Source: Lunularia cruciata (taxonomy: Eukaryota; Streptophyta; Marchantiopsida; Lunulariales; Lunulariaceae). From it: a stretch of DNA of 64,000 nucleotides. Numbering within the stretch: position 1 is the first letter of the stretch; each line of letters starts with the position of its first letter. Below are positions 1 to 11,744 of the stretch, piece after piece. The translations under genes and the position numbers were made by a program. The notes under the pieces were generated by a model. It was not told the origin of the DNA, made no database searches, and saw nothing but the letters and a program-made list of their open reading frames with translations. The stretch covers positions 3,821,303-3,885,302 of the forward strand of contig OX419759.1 in the NCBI GenBank assembly GCA_948567375.1, given 5' to 3'.

Positions 1-773
1 TAATGCGGGAGGGAACACGTCGTTCTTACCAAAAAAGAATTGAGATTTAGTTTTGTTTACTGTATCCATATATCCACACATATAAGTCTAGGTTCCAACC
101 TACATATTTGCATACATTCGTAATCCTTTTAGATTGAGTGAAACGTGGCCTCTATGTTAAGGACCTTCAACTACGGTGTCTACTTTCCTGTGGGACCTTG
201 GACTACGTTGACAGTCGAGGAATCACTTGTATTGCCTCACAATTGTAGATCAGAGAGTGGAGATAAGTTGTTACCTTAGTAATAGATCAGAGTTGTTGCT
301 TTTATTTCCCTTGATCTCTGTTACAGTATAAGGAAATTCCATGCAACTCTGACTTTTAGACTCATTCCTAAGAGAGGAGCTATGTGTGCATGTCTGCCGG
401 TGTAAAGTAGGCACATTGATTTCATTAGTCAACTACAAGCTTCATGCACGTGTAATCGAAAGCGTTTCTTGTACAACTTTGGGTTGCATCAAAATACGTT
501 GAAATTTAACACGACTCCATTAAACCTCAATTCTGTGCAACTACTAGACCCATAAACTTTTCCGTGTCAATGAAGGAAAAGCAAACTTGTATCCCTCTCA
601 AATCCACCTCAGTAACAACAGACAAACCTGGAGTCCTGCCACTCAAGCCACTCTCATCCTTGAGGTTATGACCACGTTCTCAGAGGAAAATCCAGCAGCA
701 CACCAGTTCTGCAACCAATCAGCGACAATTGTTGTTCAGCATGCATTGCACTGTGATTGCCACATGGCAGGAC
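1..773. other. Intergenic, no gene recognised
   Basis: No reading frame here has a recognisable domain. The one 82-codon frame (587-835, + strand) has no family resemblance that I can see and runs into the duplicated block that follows, so I treat it as chance. Confidence 0.5.
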
Positions 774-1890
774 TGCAAAGCAAAGCAAGCAATCTTAGGG
801 CGGGCATAAGTCAAGAATGTGGAAATTTGACATGACTAGGATTTATGCCCGTTTAATGTTGGGATGTGCATTAATGTTCCATAGAGATAAGAAGCGTATT
901 ATACGTATGTATAAGAGTAAAGATGCGAGTTAAAAAGTTAGGTTGCTGAGGAAAGGCAGGCCTTAACCAGATCAAATATAGTTCATCACACATAGCTTCT
1001 GATTAGCTTTAAACATGCTTCCGATCCTTTCACCCTGCATAAAGGATGTCTTCTTTCGTTAATTGTGAGACTCATATCGTTAGACCGTGAGGTTGCTAAG
1101 ATCTCACTGTGTTTTCTTCCATGCACGATATCTGAGCTTGACATGATCTGGGTTGGGGAGGAATGGTATTTGGAAACTTTGGAAACTTTGGACATGTTCT
1201 CATTCCGGCAGATTCCATCAAACAAGCCAATATGGGTTTCCTAACAATCTCGTCGAACGTTAGCACTGAGGTGTAGATATTTGTTCAGTCTAATACTCCT
1301 ACACTTCAACCGCAAGCATTCTCTTCAAAGCAAGCAATGGATCTTAAGACGACTGTCAGTCAAGGATGTCGTGGAAAATTGACCACCATGACTTGATTTA
1401 TGTCCAGGAATGTTGGAATGTGCATTAAAGTTCCACAAAAGTCTTTGGACAAGATATAAGAAACGTGAACAGTATAATATGGATAAGAGTAAGATGCGAG
1501 TTTAATATCTAGGATGTATAGGAAAAGCAGACGAACTGTTTTAACCAAACACCAAATATAGTTCATTAGTCATAGCTTCTGATTAGCTTTGAATATGCTT
1601 CATGTACTTTTACCCTGCATAAAAGTCTGTCTTCAATTCGTTAACCGTGAGACTCACATATCGTTAGACACTGAAGTTGCTAAGATTTCACTGCAATCTC
1701 GTGTGTTTTGTTGCATGGACGATTTCTGAGCTTAATATTATCTGGGTTTGTGAGGACATGTATTTGGAAACTTTGGCATGCCCCCGCTTGGGTAGAATCC
1801 ACCAGACAAACCAATATGAGTTTAACAATCCCGTCGTACATTACTTAAGACATTAGCACTTAGGTGAAAGATATTTATTCACTCTAATAC
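774..1890. repeat. Diverged ~550-bp tandem duplication
   Basis: Two head-to-tail copies, about 778-1310 and 1326-1885. Matching blocks in the same order include 'atgtgcattaa.gttcca' (866 and 1420), 'catagcttctgattagcttt' (991 and 1571), 'accctgcataaa' (1030 and 1610), a 'gtgagactca.atcgttaga' block (1065 and 1647) and 'tatttggaaactttgg' (1168 and 1749). The copies differ by many substitutions and small indels, so the event is old. It lies about 1.7-2.8 kb upstream of the transporter start codon and encodes no convincing protein. Confidence 0.85.
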
Positions 1891-2428
1891 TAAACTTGAG
1901 TGGCCGCTAAATCGCTGGGAAATCCAGTGATGCATTTCAAACGAGGATGATTCCAAATCAGCTTTGGTTCGTACAAATTTCTCGTGTTTCCCAGCAGCAG
2001 TGGTCTTGATGATTGGGACTCTTTCTTAATGATGAGAGTTAAAGTAAACATCACCAACCCCCGATTATGAAATACAGCCCATCCTATTCACATCATTCTC
2101 TCTCAAGTTGCAGATGAACGATTGACAGGATGTTGATAAAAAGTCACGAGACATAGTGGACCGGACAAAGTGGGAAGAAGATTTACAGTAATTTAAACAA
2201 TCCAGTTGTGCATTCACTTACTCCTCTTGCCCCCTGCTCCTGCTGATTGACGGTCTGGTTATTCTCTAGTGACCAAGGTAGTCAGAATACTTGAATGCAA
2301 TCAAGCTGGGATTATGACTTAGACGCTTAAATGTAAATGAAGGGGGATGATCCGAAATCAACTTGTCATTTGTCACAGATACAGTCTTTCTTACGTATTG
2401 GACACGACGATTTATAGTTTGAATTTTG

Positions 2429-2691
2429 ATGGCTTCTGGTTCAATTCCTCCAGATGTTCTAGAAAGAAGAAGTGAAGAAGCCTGTCGGTGTTATCCACTT
2501 CTTTCGCAAGGCGCGGAAGAGGACCAACGAGACAACCTTCTGGAAGAGTTCGAGCCCACAGCATCGTCTATGGACGAATTTCGCTAATTGCAAACAGAAG
2601 CAGCAGCTGCACCAAGATTGTGTGCGGAATCTGAACAGAGTGCATGGAAGATAACCGAGCTGGTCTTTTGCAAATGCAACACGCGGCGCTG
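2429..2691 (+). pseudogene. Possible small broken reading frame, unknown product
   Basis: An ATG at 2429 opens 52 codons ending at TAA (2585-2587). The same frame then continues without a stop for 34 more codons to TGA at 2689-2691. The peptide is acidic and polar (for example SEEACRCYPLLSQGAEEDQR). I do not recognise it. It could be a short host gene broken by one nonsense change, a piece of an upstream exon, or chance. It is not in frame with the transporter 850 bp downstream. Confidence 0.2.
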
Positions 2692-3543
2692 AGTTTGAGT
2701 TGACAGAACGAAAAGACTTGCTAAATTCGAATCCAGTCTACGTCACCATCAGGAGGTTTCCGAAGAAATTTGGGAACCGCCACGTTAGTGTGGAAAAACT
2801 TTTCCTTAAGAAGGAGCACAGGGACGCCCGATAAGGAAGCGTCAAACTTTTACCTTCTTACGCGCTTGGTTGCGAATTGGATACACGAATGTGTTCCTGC
2901 TCCAATTTCTGCTTAATCCGCCCACCAAAGCCTCTTATAACTGGTGACTGGGATCCCTTTAGATTCTAGAAGTCCAGATAGAGAGTAACGCGCCGATGAG
3001 AATTTGCCATGCTGTCGCGTGGATCTGCCGATAACCAAGAGCCCGCCGCTGGGTGTGTTGTCTACAATTCCCTTCTAGGCCAGAAATGACCTGGACTCCG
3101 AGACTCAGTGGTGAATTCTGAGACCAGAGCATCTTTTAGGATAGGGCTGAAGTCACGACAAAAGACCTCTTGACGGCGTAAGTATTCTACGGACAGCTAC
3201 TGCTTTCAGCGCAGTTTCCCGTTATGGTAATTTGCTGGCTGCGGTATTCTTCACTCTTAAGTCTGAGTCCCAAACCGTTTCATCGATCTTTAGAATTGAC
3301 AAGTATATATAGAACTCCAGTCTGGTGTGGACTTCAATTGCAGGGGAACAAAACGTTCTCTCGTGCACTGGGATTGACAGTTTTCTTCTGTAACGGTTGT
3401 TCTGAACGCGTTCGGTAGCGCTGAAGGGGGTAGTAAACTTACGTCGTTGCCACATTCCAACCGTTCAGAGGCCGAATTCTTTGAGTGACAGGCGACGGAG
3501 AGGATCGATATCGTGCATGCAGCTGCTGCAGTAAACAACAGTT
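2692..3543. promoter_or_regulatory. Upstream region of the ABCG transporter gene
   Basis: About 850 bp between the last weak reading frame and the transporter start codon. It should hold the promoter and 5' UTR of that gene simply by position. I see no unambiguous TATA element or conserved motif. An in-frame TAA at 3532-3534 lies just before the chosen ATG at 3544, which supports that start. Confidence 0.3.
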
Positions 3544-6500
3544 ATGGTTGCGGAGAAGGGGACGGAGTATGAAGCTCCTCCATCTGAGGGAACGGGTAGG
3601 AATGGAACTGTTGAGAAGCAGTATATCGGGGCCGAGTACCAGGAACCGCCTGTTGACAAGTTTCCTGAGGGGCTGACGAGATCCAGGAAGGAGGACTGGA
3701 CGGTAGATGTGGAGTTGCCAGCGACTGATGAATCCGTTCGAAGACCGAAATTCCAACCTCCCATGCCTATTACTCTGAAGGTAAATAGTTGAAATGTGGT
3801 CGACGAGTGTTGGTAAATTTCGTGACGATGTTCATGTATGCAGTTTTGCACTTCGGAATTCGTAGGATATGCTGGAGTCAGATGGGGATTCTTCTGAAGC
3901 GAGTTTGAGATTTCTTCCTAACAGTCAAGGCGCATCAGTTCTTTGCATTCGTTTCTTTTTACGATAATCATTTGATTGGAGATTCGCTGAGACAAGAAGC
4001 TTCTCGGGTTGAATTCAACTGTAGATTTTGCATCAAGAACTAGCGTAATTCCAGAGAACCAATGGTGGACTTGAATCATGTAATCTGGACGCCAAAGATG
4101 ATTAGTTAAGATTTGGTTTCTTTAGTTAGCAAACAAAGTGCTTATCCTTTAATCAATCATCTGAGAATGTTCAATATTTTGGTCTCACAGTTTGAGGACG
4201 TCCAATACAGTGTGAGTCTCAAACCACAGACAACATGGTGGGATTACAAGAGCTGGGGGAAGAAGCTGGGTCGCAATGTTCCAGACAAAGTCATCCTTCA
4301 GAATGTAATGGGTGTAGTGAAGCCTGGGGAAATGCTCGCCATGCTTGGGCCCTCGGGCAGCGGAAAAACAACACTGCTGAATGTTTTAGGGGGACGCATC
4401 AAAGGTAACCTTACAGGAAACATTCTTTACAACGACTTGCCGTACAACAAGACACTGAAGAGGAAGACGGGATTCGTTACTCAAGATGACGTCCTGTATG
4501 CGCATCTCACAGTGAAGGAGACTCTGGTATATGCTGCAATTTTAAGATTGCCCAAAGAGTTCACCAGAAAGGAAAAGATCCAGCGAGCAGATGATGTCAT
4601 CATGGAACTTGGACTGGAGAAGTGTAAGAATACCATAATTGGTGGTCCTTTCCTTAGAGGAGTATCTGGCGGAGAGAGGAAGAGAGTCAGCATTGGACAC
4701 GAGATGCTGATTGATCCGAGTCTTCTACTGCTAGATGAACCCACATCTGGATTGGACTCTACTATTGCCTTGAAAATTATCCATACTCTCCAAGATTTAG
4801 CCAAGGGTGGCAGAACCGTCATCACCACCATCCACCAACCCTCCAGTATCATATACCACATGTTCGACAAGCTGATACTGCTTTCAGAGGGCCATATCCT
4901 GTACTATGGGCAGGGGAGCCAAGCCATGAGCTACTTCTCTTCCATCGGCTTTTCGCCGTCATACGAAACCAATCCTGCGGATTTCTTGCTCGATCTTGCA
5001 AATGGTAAGACCTCGGAAATTGCTATACGTTCGCATGATCAGCAGACACTTCTGTTTCGGGTGATACTCGTAAGTTTTATCAGATCTGGTCCGAGTTATT
5101 TTGTTTTTGTTTGCCCAAACCTCGGCTGATAATTAGCTCCCACGTGTTTTTCATTTTCAAGAGTTCGGACATTCACGCTGGAAGCTTGTAGCAGTTGACA
5201 TATTTTTCTTATAAATCGATTCTGTTATCAGGTATACAACATAAGATCGATTCTGGAAACGGGGAAGAGTACTCTCCCAACTCGAAAGGAACTGGGCAAG
5301 AAAGCCGGTTTAAGGATCAAGGTGATATCCGAAAATTTCTGAGAGAAACTTACGCGAAGAAGTTGCTTCCACGAACCAGGACGAGTATGGCCCATACGCC
5401 AGAAGTAACTTCCGCACAACTACAAGGTAATTCGGTGGTTGCACGGTCTTAAAGTTGGATAGATTGAACAGCTTCTGTGATACACCTGCTAAACCTTTTC
5501 CGATGACAACCATGCAACTTTAGCGGGGTACTTGTTAAGCTGATTCTCTTAACAAAACCGCCTTTCACCACGTGTACATTATCTGCAACTTCTGCGTAAC
5601 CAAACTTCTCTTCTTTCGTGCTATCATATCTTATCATGCCAGAATCAGTTCTAAGCAGATTACTTTACCTCAAAGGAGGATGGGAGAGATACTCTGAGCT
5701 ATAAGCTATGTTTCATATTTTTACTCGGAAGTAGGTGATATTTGTATTACTTCAGATGCGGAAGGAGTGGACTAATCATGTTCGAATAAAGAACAATTCG
5801 CCATTTAAACGACCAAATTAATTAATTTGCTTGCATTGTGCAACAGCTTCTCAAGAGAAGACCAAGTGGCCTACAAGCTGGGTCCAGCAGTTTTCGGTAT
5901 TGGTTGTCAGAAGTGTGAAGGAGAGGAGACATGAAGTCCTTTCTGGGCTTCGTATATTTCAAGTACTTGCTACGTCCATAATCGTTGGACTTCTTTGGTG
6001 GCAATCGTCACCTCGCAACATTCAAGATCAGGTACTTAAGCTTGTCTTAAAATTAGATAACCAAGGGGCAGTGATTCTTCGAAATCATTCGTGCAACTGT
6101 TAGCCTTCCGAAGATTATCACAGTGAAATGATTTTTCAGCGCTGTAGCTCCTAAATTTGCTCTTTTGACTTCTCGGTGGTCTAATCTCGGCGCAGGACTA
6201 TCTTCGAATGTAGGAAGTGACGGCTGGCGGAATGAAAGCAAATATCTGACCTTGTTTATTTCTGTCCTGCAGTCCGGATTGCTTTTCTTCATCACAACAT
6301 TTTGGGGTTTTTTTCCTCTGTTTTCAGCCATCTTCACCTTTCCTCAAGAGCGGCAGATGCTCGCAAAAGAGCGTGCATCGGGGATGTATCGTCTCACAGC
6401 CTATTTTTTGGCACGAACTGTTGGTGATTTGCCCTTGGAACTCGTATTGCCGATAATATCAGTAATTATCATTTACTGGATGACTGGTCTGAAGGCAACT

Positions 6501-6917
6501 GCAGTAGCATTCATCCTCACTCTCCTAACTGTTTTATTCAACGTCCTCGTATCCCAGGGTCTTGGATTGTTGCTGGGTGCAGTGATGATGGATGTGAAGA
6601 AGGCAACTACTCTTGCATCCGTTTTAATGCTGACTTTCCAATTGGCGGGAGGGTACTTTGTTACGAACATTCCTGCATTCATTGCTTGGATAAAGTGGCT
6701 GTCATTTTCTTACCACGGTTTCAGGTTAGCAATAGTTGCTCAGTACACTGAAACCCAAACCTACGATTGTGAGACCGGTCAGTGCCGTGTTTTCGATTTT
6801 CCACTGATTAAATCGGTGGGAACAAATGAAATTGGCTTTTCAATAATGGCCATGTTCCTCATGCTGTTCGGGTTTCGTTTCCTTGCATATCTTGCCTTGA
6901 GGAATATGAAGAGGTAG
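3544..6917 (+). CDS. ABCG half-size transporter (ABCG21/22/27-like), five exons
   Basis: Half-size ABC transporter of the G (WBC) subfamily: one cytosolic ATPase domain followed by six membrane helices; it should work as a dimer at a membrane, moving a lipid- or hormone-like substrate that cannot be told from sequence. Exons read from frame continuity and GT-AG sites: 3544-3780, 4191-5004, 5232-5426, 5847-6031, 6273-6917, giving 691 residues, normal for the family. Walker [10 protein letters not shown] is at about residues 132-140, the Q-loop at TQDD, the signature VSGGERKR near 237, Walker B LLLLDEP near 257-263, and the TIHQPSS H-loop follows. Membrane helices begin in exon 4 ([13 protein letters not shown]) and fill exon 5; a late extracellular loop has two cysteines (YDCETGQC). 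The join PITLK/FEDV and the block [15 protein letters not shown] are typical of plant ABCG21/22/27. All key ATPase residues are present and there is no internal stop, so the gene looks functional. Relatives in Arabidopsis act in guard cells and pollen/anther; that role is not shown here. Confidence 0.9.
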
Positions 6918-8360
6918 TAATAGATTCAGAAATTTCGGAATTAGCAGAATTGAATCCTGAGATTTTTTCTCGCAGTTTTGTAATCTATTAGCGGCCCTCA
7001 CCTCAAATCTGGGTAGTGTACATCAACCCATTGACTGTCAGAATGTAGGTGAGCAGTGTAGTTTAGGAAATCGGCATCGTTCTTTACTCTGTTCCGCAGA
7101 GGTTGATGCGAGCATTGCTCGCGTTGTCAAATTCTTTTTGTCAATCAGGAGTACGCCTGTAAATAATTTTTGTAACAAACAGCAAGTGAATTCATGGGTT
7201 GTACTCAACCCTTTTTCATTTCAATTGGTTTTTCATAGTCTCCAAATTGTCGCGTTGCGATCCCTTTTCTCGTCATGTAAATGACCTGAGTGGTTTATGA
7301 AAGTTCATAATTTGCTAAGCTCAGCGTCACGTTAGTACGTCATGTCAAGTATGTCACAATGCTGCGCATGCAATACCGGCTGCGCTGGAACTGCTCAGGG
7401 TGGACAAGATGAACGAAAGCTGCTTTTCTTAGTAACTATTTGTCTTACTTTGTCTTGGACCTCGAGGGGAAAAAGTTCCATAGGCATACCACATTGCTCC
7501 ATTCGTGCTACTTCACGTGGAGGGTTCAGCGCATCTAAGTCTGTTACACTCAACGCTCCTTTCCATTGTCAATGGATTAACTCTAACAAAACAGTTCTCT
7601 TTCCCCGTCCTTGCCAGTGCTTACAGTACACAAACTTTGTGAAAACGTAGTAGACATGACAATTTCTTCCATCGTTTAACACAAAGTCAACGAATCGGAC
7701 TTTTATTGCTGTGTGTAAGGGATATTCCTGAACATACATTGTAACTACTGCGAAGACTGGAGAGGGGATTTGATTCTCTTTCGGTCTTTCGGATTAAGAT
7801 TTCTAAAATCCAGTTCCTATAGATGGATCTGTCGCCTAGAAATCTTCTGTGGGATTTATGTCTTTGGTAGAAAGATCTTTAGTAGTTGAGAGCGTACCAT
7901 GAGGGGTTTCATAGTTTTCAGGTGCCAGCGGACAGACGATCATGTTCATGTCAAGTCAGAACGCTGTGTGAACCAAGATTTAACCTATACTGTATCAAGT
8001 GAAGATGAATGTGCACATAGCCTTTAATCTCTCGTTATGAACACTAGAATCCAAATTTGTTATCACTTCAGATATCCATTGAAACTCAGAACGAATTTCC
8101 ATCAACAGAATTCGTTACATCAGCCGACGAATCCAGATTGATAATGTTTCTCAAGCTGCGTTCCCATGGGATATATTTTGTTTTACCGCAGCTACATTTC
8201 ATCCAAGAATTGCACCCAAAACGACCGGCTCAAATTGGGGGAGCGGTTAAGAAACAAACAAAATAACCGGAGGTTAAAGGTTTTAAAAAATGAGTAAACT
8301 TGCTAGTGTAGGTTACAAGGCCAACAACTCAATCTATAAACAGTATTTACTATGTCACAC
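6918..8360. other. Intergenic, 3' flank of the ABCG gene
   Basis: Should contain the transporter 3' UTR and terminator, but I cannot place a polyadenylation site with confidence. Frames at 7342-7650 (102 codons) and 8057-8266 (69 codons) show no recognisable domain and I do not call them genes. Confidence 0.4.
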
Positions 8361-8364
8361 AAAA

Positions 8365-8985
8365 CATTAAAGCAATGAACATGGACATTATATGAGCTAT
8401 ATACTTAACTTGATCAACGTAATGTCATGCACATCATATGAACGATATTTATAATTTTAAATAGTCGTTCTTTCACATAAGAAATTAAAGTAATGAACAT
8501 GGACATTATATGAAATATATTTATAAGTTTTATACAGTCGTTCTGTCACACAAGAAATTAAAGTAATGAACATGGTCATTATATTAACTATCGACTAACT
8601 TGATTAAAGTAATGTCGTGCACAATACATGAACTAGATTTATATGTTTACTTGTCGTTCGGAAAGTTACATGTTCATCAGTTTAATATAGATTTTAGATT
8701 AGTTTATTCTTCAGGGTAGATTAACTAAACATGCAAACCGGAATTTAAAGGAGTAGCCTACTTTGGAGATAATTAAAAAAGGATACACTAATTTCACCCT
8801 CATAAAAACAGAAATATTGATTCATAATAAGACTCAAAACTAACTATGGTCTAAAAGTCATTATTACAAATATTTAACTATAATGGAAGAATTCAAATGA
8901 ATATTGATTCATAATTATGACTCAAAACTAACAATGGTCTAAAAGTCAAATTACAAATATTTAACTAAATTCAAGAATTTAAATG
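8365..8985. repeat. AT-rich degenerate tandem repeats
   Basis: Two families. At 8365-8670 three partial units share 'taatgaacatgg.catta' followed by 'agtcgttct.tcaca.aagaa' (starts near 8368, 8486, 8559). At 8817-8985 an ~84-bp unit occurs twice, each with 'ttgattcataat', 'actcaaaactaac.atggtc' and 'ttacaaatatttaact'. No coding potential is visible. Confidence 0.8.
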
Positions 8986-9654
8986 ATTTTCCAGGTGTGA
9001 AATTGTTTTTAGTGAATTGAATCTAGCAATTAAACTTCCACAAACATAGTAAATAAGAATAGTACACATTTTTTGAAATAAAATAAGAAACATTTCTAAT
9101 TAAGAAAGAGAGACTCATACCAGTCTCAAATCCGTTTATTATATTATATATTTCAAAGTTCAGGATACTTATCAAATAACTCACGTAAAAAGAAGAGAGA
9201 CTCATAGCAAATCTGAAAATTACTTAGTGTTAACCAAAATCGACCTGTTAAGTGATGAGGCATGAAGATTAGAGTAGGGGGTTTCAGACAGAGTTATTTG
9301 AAGTTTTATAACTTTTCATATAGATAGTTCCGAAGCTATGACTAAATTGGTATGGGTTGTGAACGGGAGATAGAAAAGGTCTCGCTACGGAGTTCGTGCC
9401 ACGTTCCTTATTATTAGCACACTCCATATGAGGTGGTTTGTAGAAAATAAGGGATAAGGAACTTTTTGTTATCACTCTATAGTGTATTGATTACATATAA
9501 GGGTTAATAAATTATATCATCTAGGGTTATCGTGAAAGTGGCAACCACCCATGGTAATCAAAAGTTGACAGATTTATGCACTAGATGACCCGGAACAAGA
9601 TTTTTGACCACTGAGGAAAATTGGAGGGACCATGAGTTGAAAGATTTGAATGCA

Positions 9655-9780
9655 TGCAAAAATTGACAGTGGAATAAGATTTGAGAGACCCATAGCCAGA
9701 GTTGGAAGGGGGAGTGAATTTTGACAACAGAAGAAGATTTGAGAGACCCGTAGCCAGAGTTGGAAGGGGGAGTGAATTGG
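9655..9780. repeat. Short tandem duplication (~54-bp spacing)
   Basis: The block 'gatttgagagaccc.tagcc' followed by 'agagttggaagggggagtga' occurs at 9678-9717 and again at 9736-9775, with one visible mismatch. The surrounding DNA is purine-rich on the + strand. Confidence 0.8.
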
Positions 9781-9954
9781 CTTGGAATGGGAAGATTTGA
9801 GTGCGGGTTTTGGGAAGGTTAGAAGGAGGAGTGTGTTTTTTTGAAGGGTTTCTCTCCAAAATTCTCAATTTCATTATTAAAAAAGTTTAATTTATGATTG
9901 TTGTCTCTTGGTACGACTATGAAATGTATGCACTTGTTCCCCCTTGAGTGATGA

Positions 9955-10405
9955 AATGAAAATTATGAGATTGTTTGTTTTCTATGCGTAGAGAATAGAG
10001 ATTCCACTTTGCCAAGATTTATGAGGTTATTTTTTTGTTCTATGCGCAAAGAATAAAGATACCCCTTTGCTGGAATTTATGAGGTTGTTTTTTTGTTTTG
10101 TGCGCGGAGAATAGAGATGCCCCTTTGCCAAAAATTATGAGGTTGTTTTTTATCTGCGCACATAGAGAATAGAGATGCCCCTTTGCCAAAAATTATGAGG
10201 TTGTTTTTTTATCTATGCACATAGAGAATAGAGATGCAACTTTGCACGATAAGGAGTTATATGTGGTGAATAAAAATCCAGAGTCAAGTCATGCTGAGAG
10301 GGAGGTGAATAAACACAAAGAATGTGATGTGACTTTGCCCGATAAGGAGTTATATGTGGTGAATAAAAATCCAGAGTAAAGTCATGCCGAGAGGGAACAC
10401 TCGTG
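9955..10405. repeat. Two adjacent minisatellites (~61-bp x5 and ~92-bp x2)
   Basis: From 9955 to 10240 a unit of about 61 bp occurs five times; each unit has 'ttatgaggttgttttttt' or a variant, then 'agaatagagatgcccctttg' or a variant. From 10240 a second unit, beginning 'actttgc.cgataaggagtt' and carrying 'ggtgaataaaaatccagagt', occurs twice (10239-10330 and 10331-10405). They lie directly upstream of the Harbinger transposase relic and could be subterminal repeats of that transposon, but I cannot see the transposon ends. Confidence 0.75.
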
Positions 10406-10519
10406 TAAAACTAAGTAAAAATTATTAGAAAATGTATTCAATGGATGATTCAGTTAGATTTGGAGATATCGCTACAAGGATTAGAAGATGAAGATGAAGA
10501 ATTAGGAGGAGATTTAGAT

Positions 10520-11744
10520 ATGCTAGTACTTTTTATTAGTGGGTGGGAGTATGCACATACTCATTGATACTTGGAACCCCATGTTACTTACCCTCGTAGT
10601 AGAGAGTTTGTGATGGAGTATTTTAGAAATCTCAATACTGAGGCTTTTTGCCAGCTTACTAGAATGGATGTCAATTCTTTTTCAACATAAGTGGATTTGA
10701 TTAAGACTCACACAATTTTGAGAAAAGGTACTAAAGAGAGCAAACACCCGTGTGGATCCAAGTTGCCCTAGCCTTGGATAGATTTGGGCATCACAAAAAT
10801 GAAGCTTGTGTTGCATGGGGTTTAAATACTTGTGTTTGGGGCATTAGTGCTGGTTCAACAATTGCTTTTACTGATAGAGTTATGACAACTATATTAGATG
10901 TGATGAGGAGTCAAGTTGCTTGGCCCAAGCTCGAGGAGAGGAGGAGGATATCTAATGTTTTTACACACAAAGGTTTTCCTGGTTGTGTTGGTTTGGTAGA
11001 TAGAATATTGTTTCCTCTTGCAGCTCGACCAAAAATGGATGGGAAATATATTTCAGCCACAAGGGTTCATATTCTATAAACGGCCAAGTGATTTGTGATG
11101 ATAAAAAGAGAATTATACATTTTTTTGGAGGTAAGTGTGTGTTGTTTTGTTAGATATTTTCTCAATGCATTGGTGATCCTCTTTGTATGGTTTACTAAAA
11201 GTATAAGTTGATTTTTTTATTTGCATGAATACCTGAATCATGTCATGACATGACTTTTTTGAAAAAATCATCACTATGGAATGATTTGAACCAGAGAGTG
11301 AGTTGTTGCACTTTTGAGGCAAAGAAGTGCCTTTTAGGTGATGTGGGTTATGTACCCATGCATCACCTAGTACACGCTTTCAAGCAAGCTTAATCAGAGG
11401 ACAAGCTGGAGTTTAATAAATATTTGGCAAAGGCAAGAGTGATAAATGAGCATTGTATAGGAGTATTGAAAGCTAGATTGCATTCTCTTTGTGAGTTAAG
11501 AGTGCAACTCAAATACAGTAGTAGAAATGCTTATTTGTTAAAGTGGATGTCAGTGTGCATTATTTTACATAATTTTTTTATCAATAGGTCAGACCTTTGG
11601 TCAGATGACAAAGGCGGATTTACAAAGGAAATAGAAATAGATTCAGATATGTCTTTTCATGGTATAGAACTTGGTAGAGAAGAAAATAGATCAAGGGTGA
11701 TGCAACAATGCATTGATTATCACAATGATGATACACTCAATTAA
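10520..11744 (+). pseudogene. Decayed PIF/Harbinger (HARBI1/ALP1-like) transposase
   Basis: Nuclease of a PIF/Harbinger DNA transposon. A front helix-rich region reads around 10600-10950 (LALDRFGHHKNEACVAWG, typical of the family). The catalytic part follows: first Asp in GLVDRILFPLAARP (near 11000), then after a frameshift near 11045 YFSHKGSYSINGQVICDDKK, then SCHDMTFL with the second Asp (near 11242-11262), and the final Glu in VINEHCIGVLKARL (near 11445). The end has the family-typical CIILHNFFI. Breaks: stop codons near 10583, 10690 and 11390, one frameshift, and a non-coding stretch from about 11133 to 11230 that may be a decayed intron. The three acidic residues can still be placed, but the gene is dead. 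No Myb/SANT partner gene is recognised nearby. Confidence 0.8.

Noticed and set aside
4113-4190. Upstream extension of transporter exon 2 to an ATG at 4113
   Set aside because: The frame before 4191 lies in intron 1; the acceptor at 4189-4190 joins exon 1 (..PITLK) to FEDV as in the family.
4481-4870. 129-codon frame on the - strand within transporter exon 2
   Set aside because: Shadow of the conserved ABC ATPase domain.
7342-7650. 102-codon frame, cysteine-rich start
   Set aside because: No domain, no conserved feature; composition fits chance.
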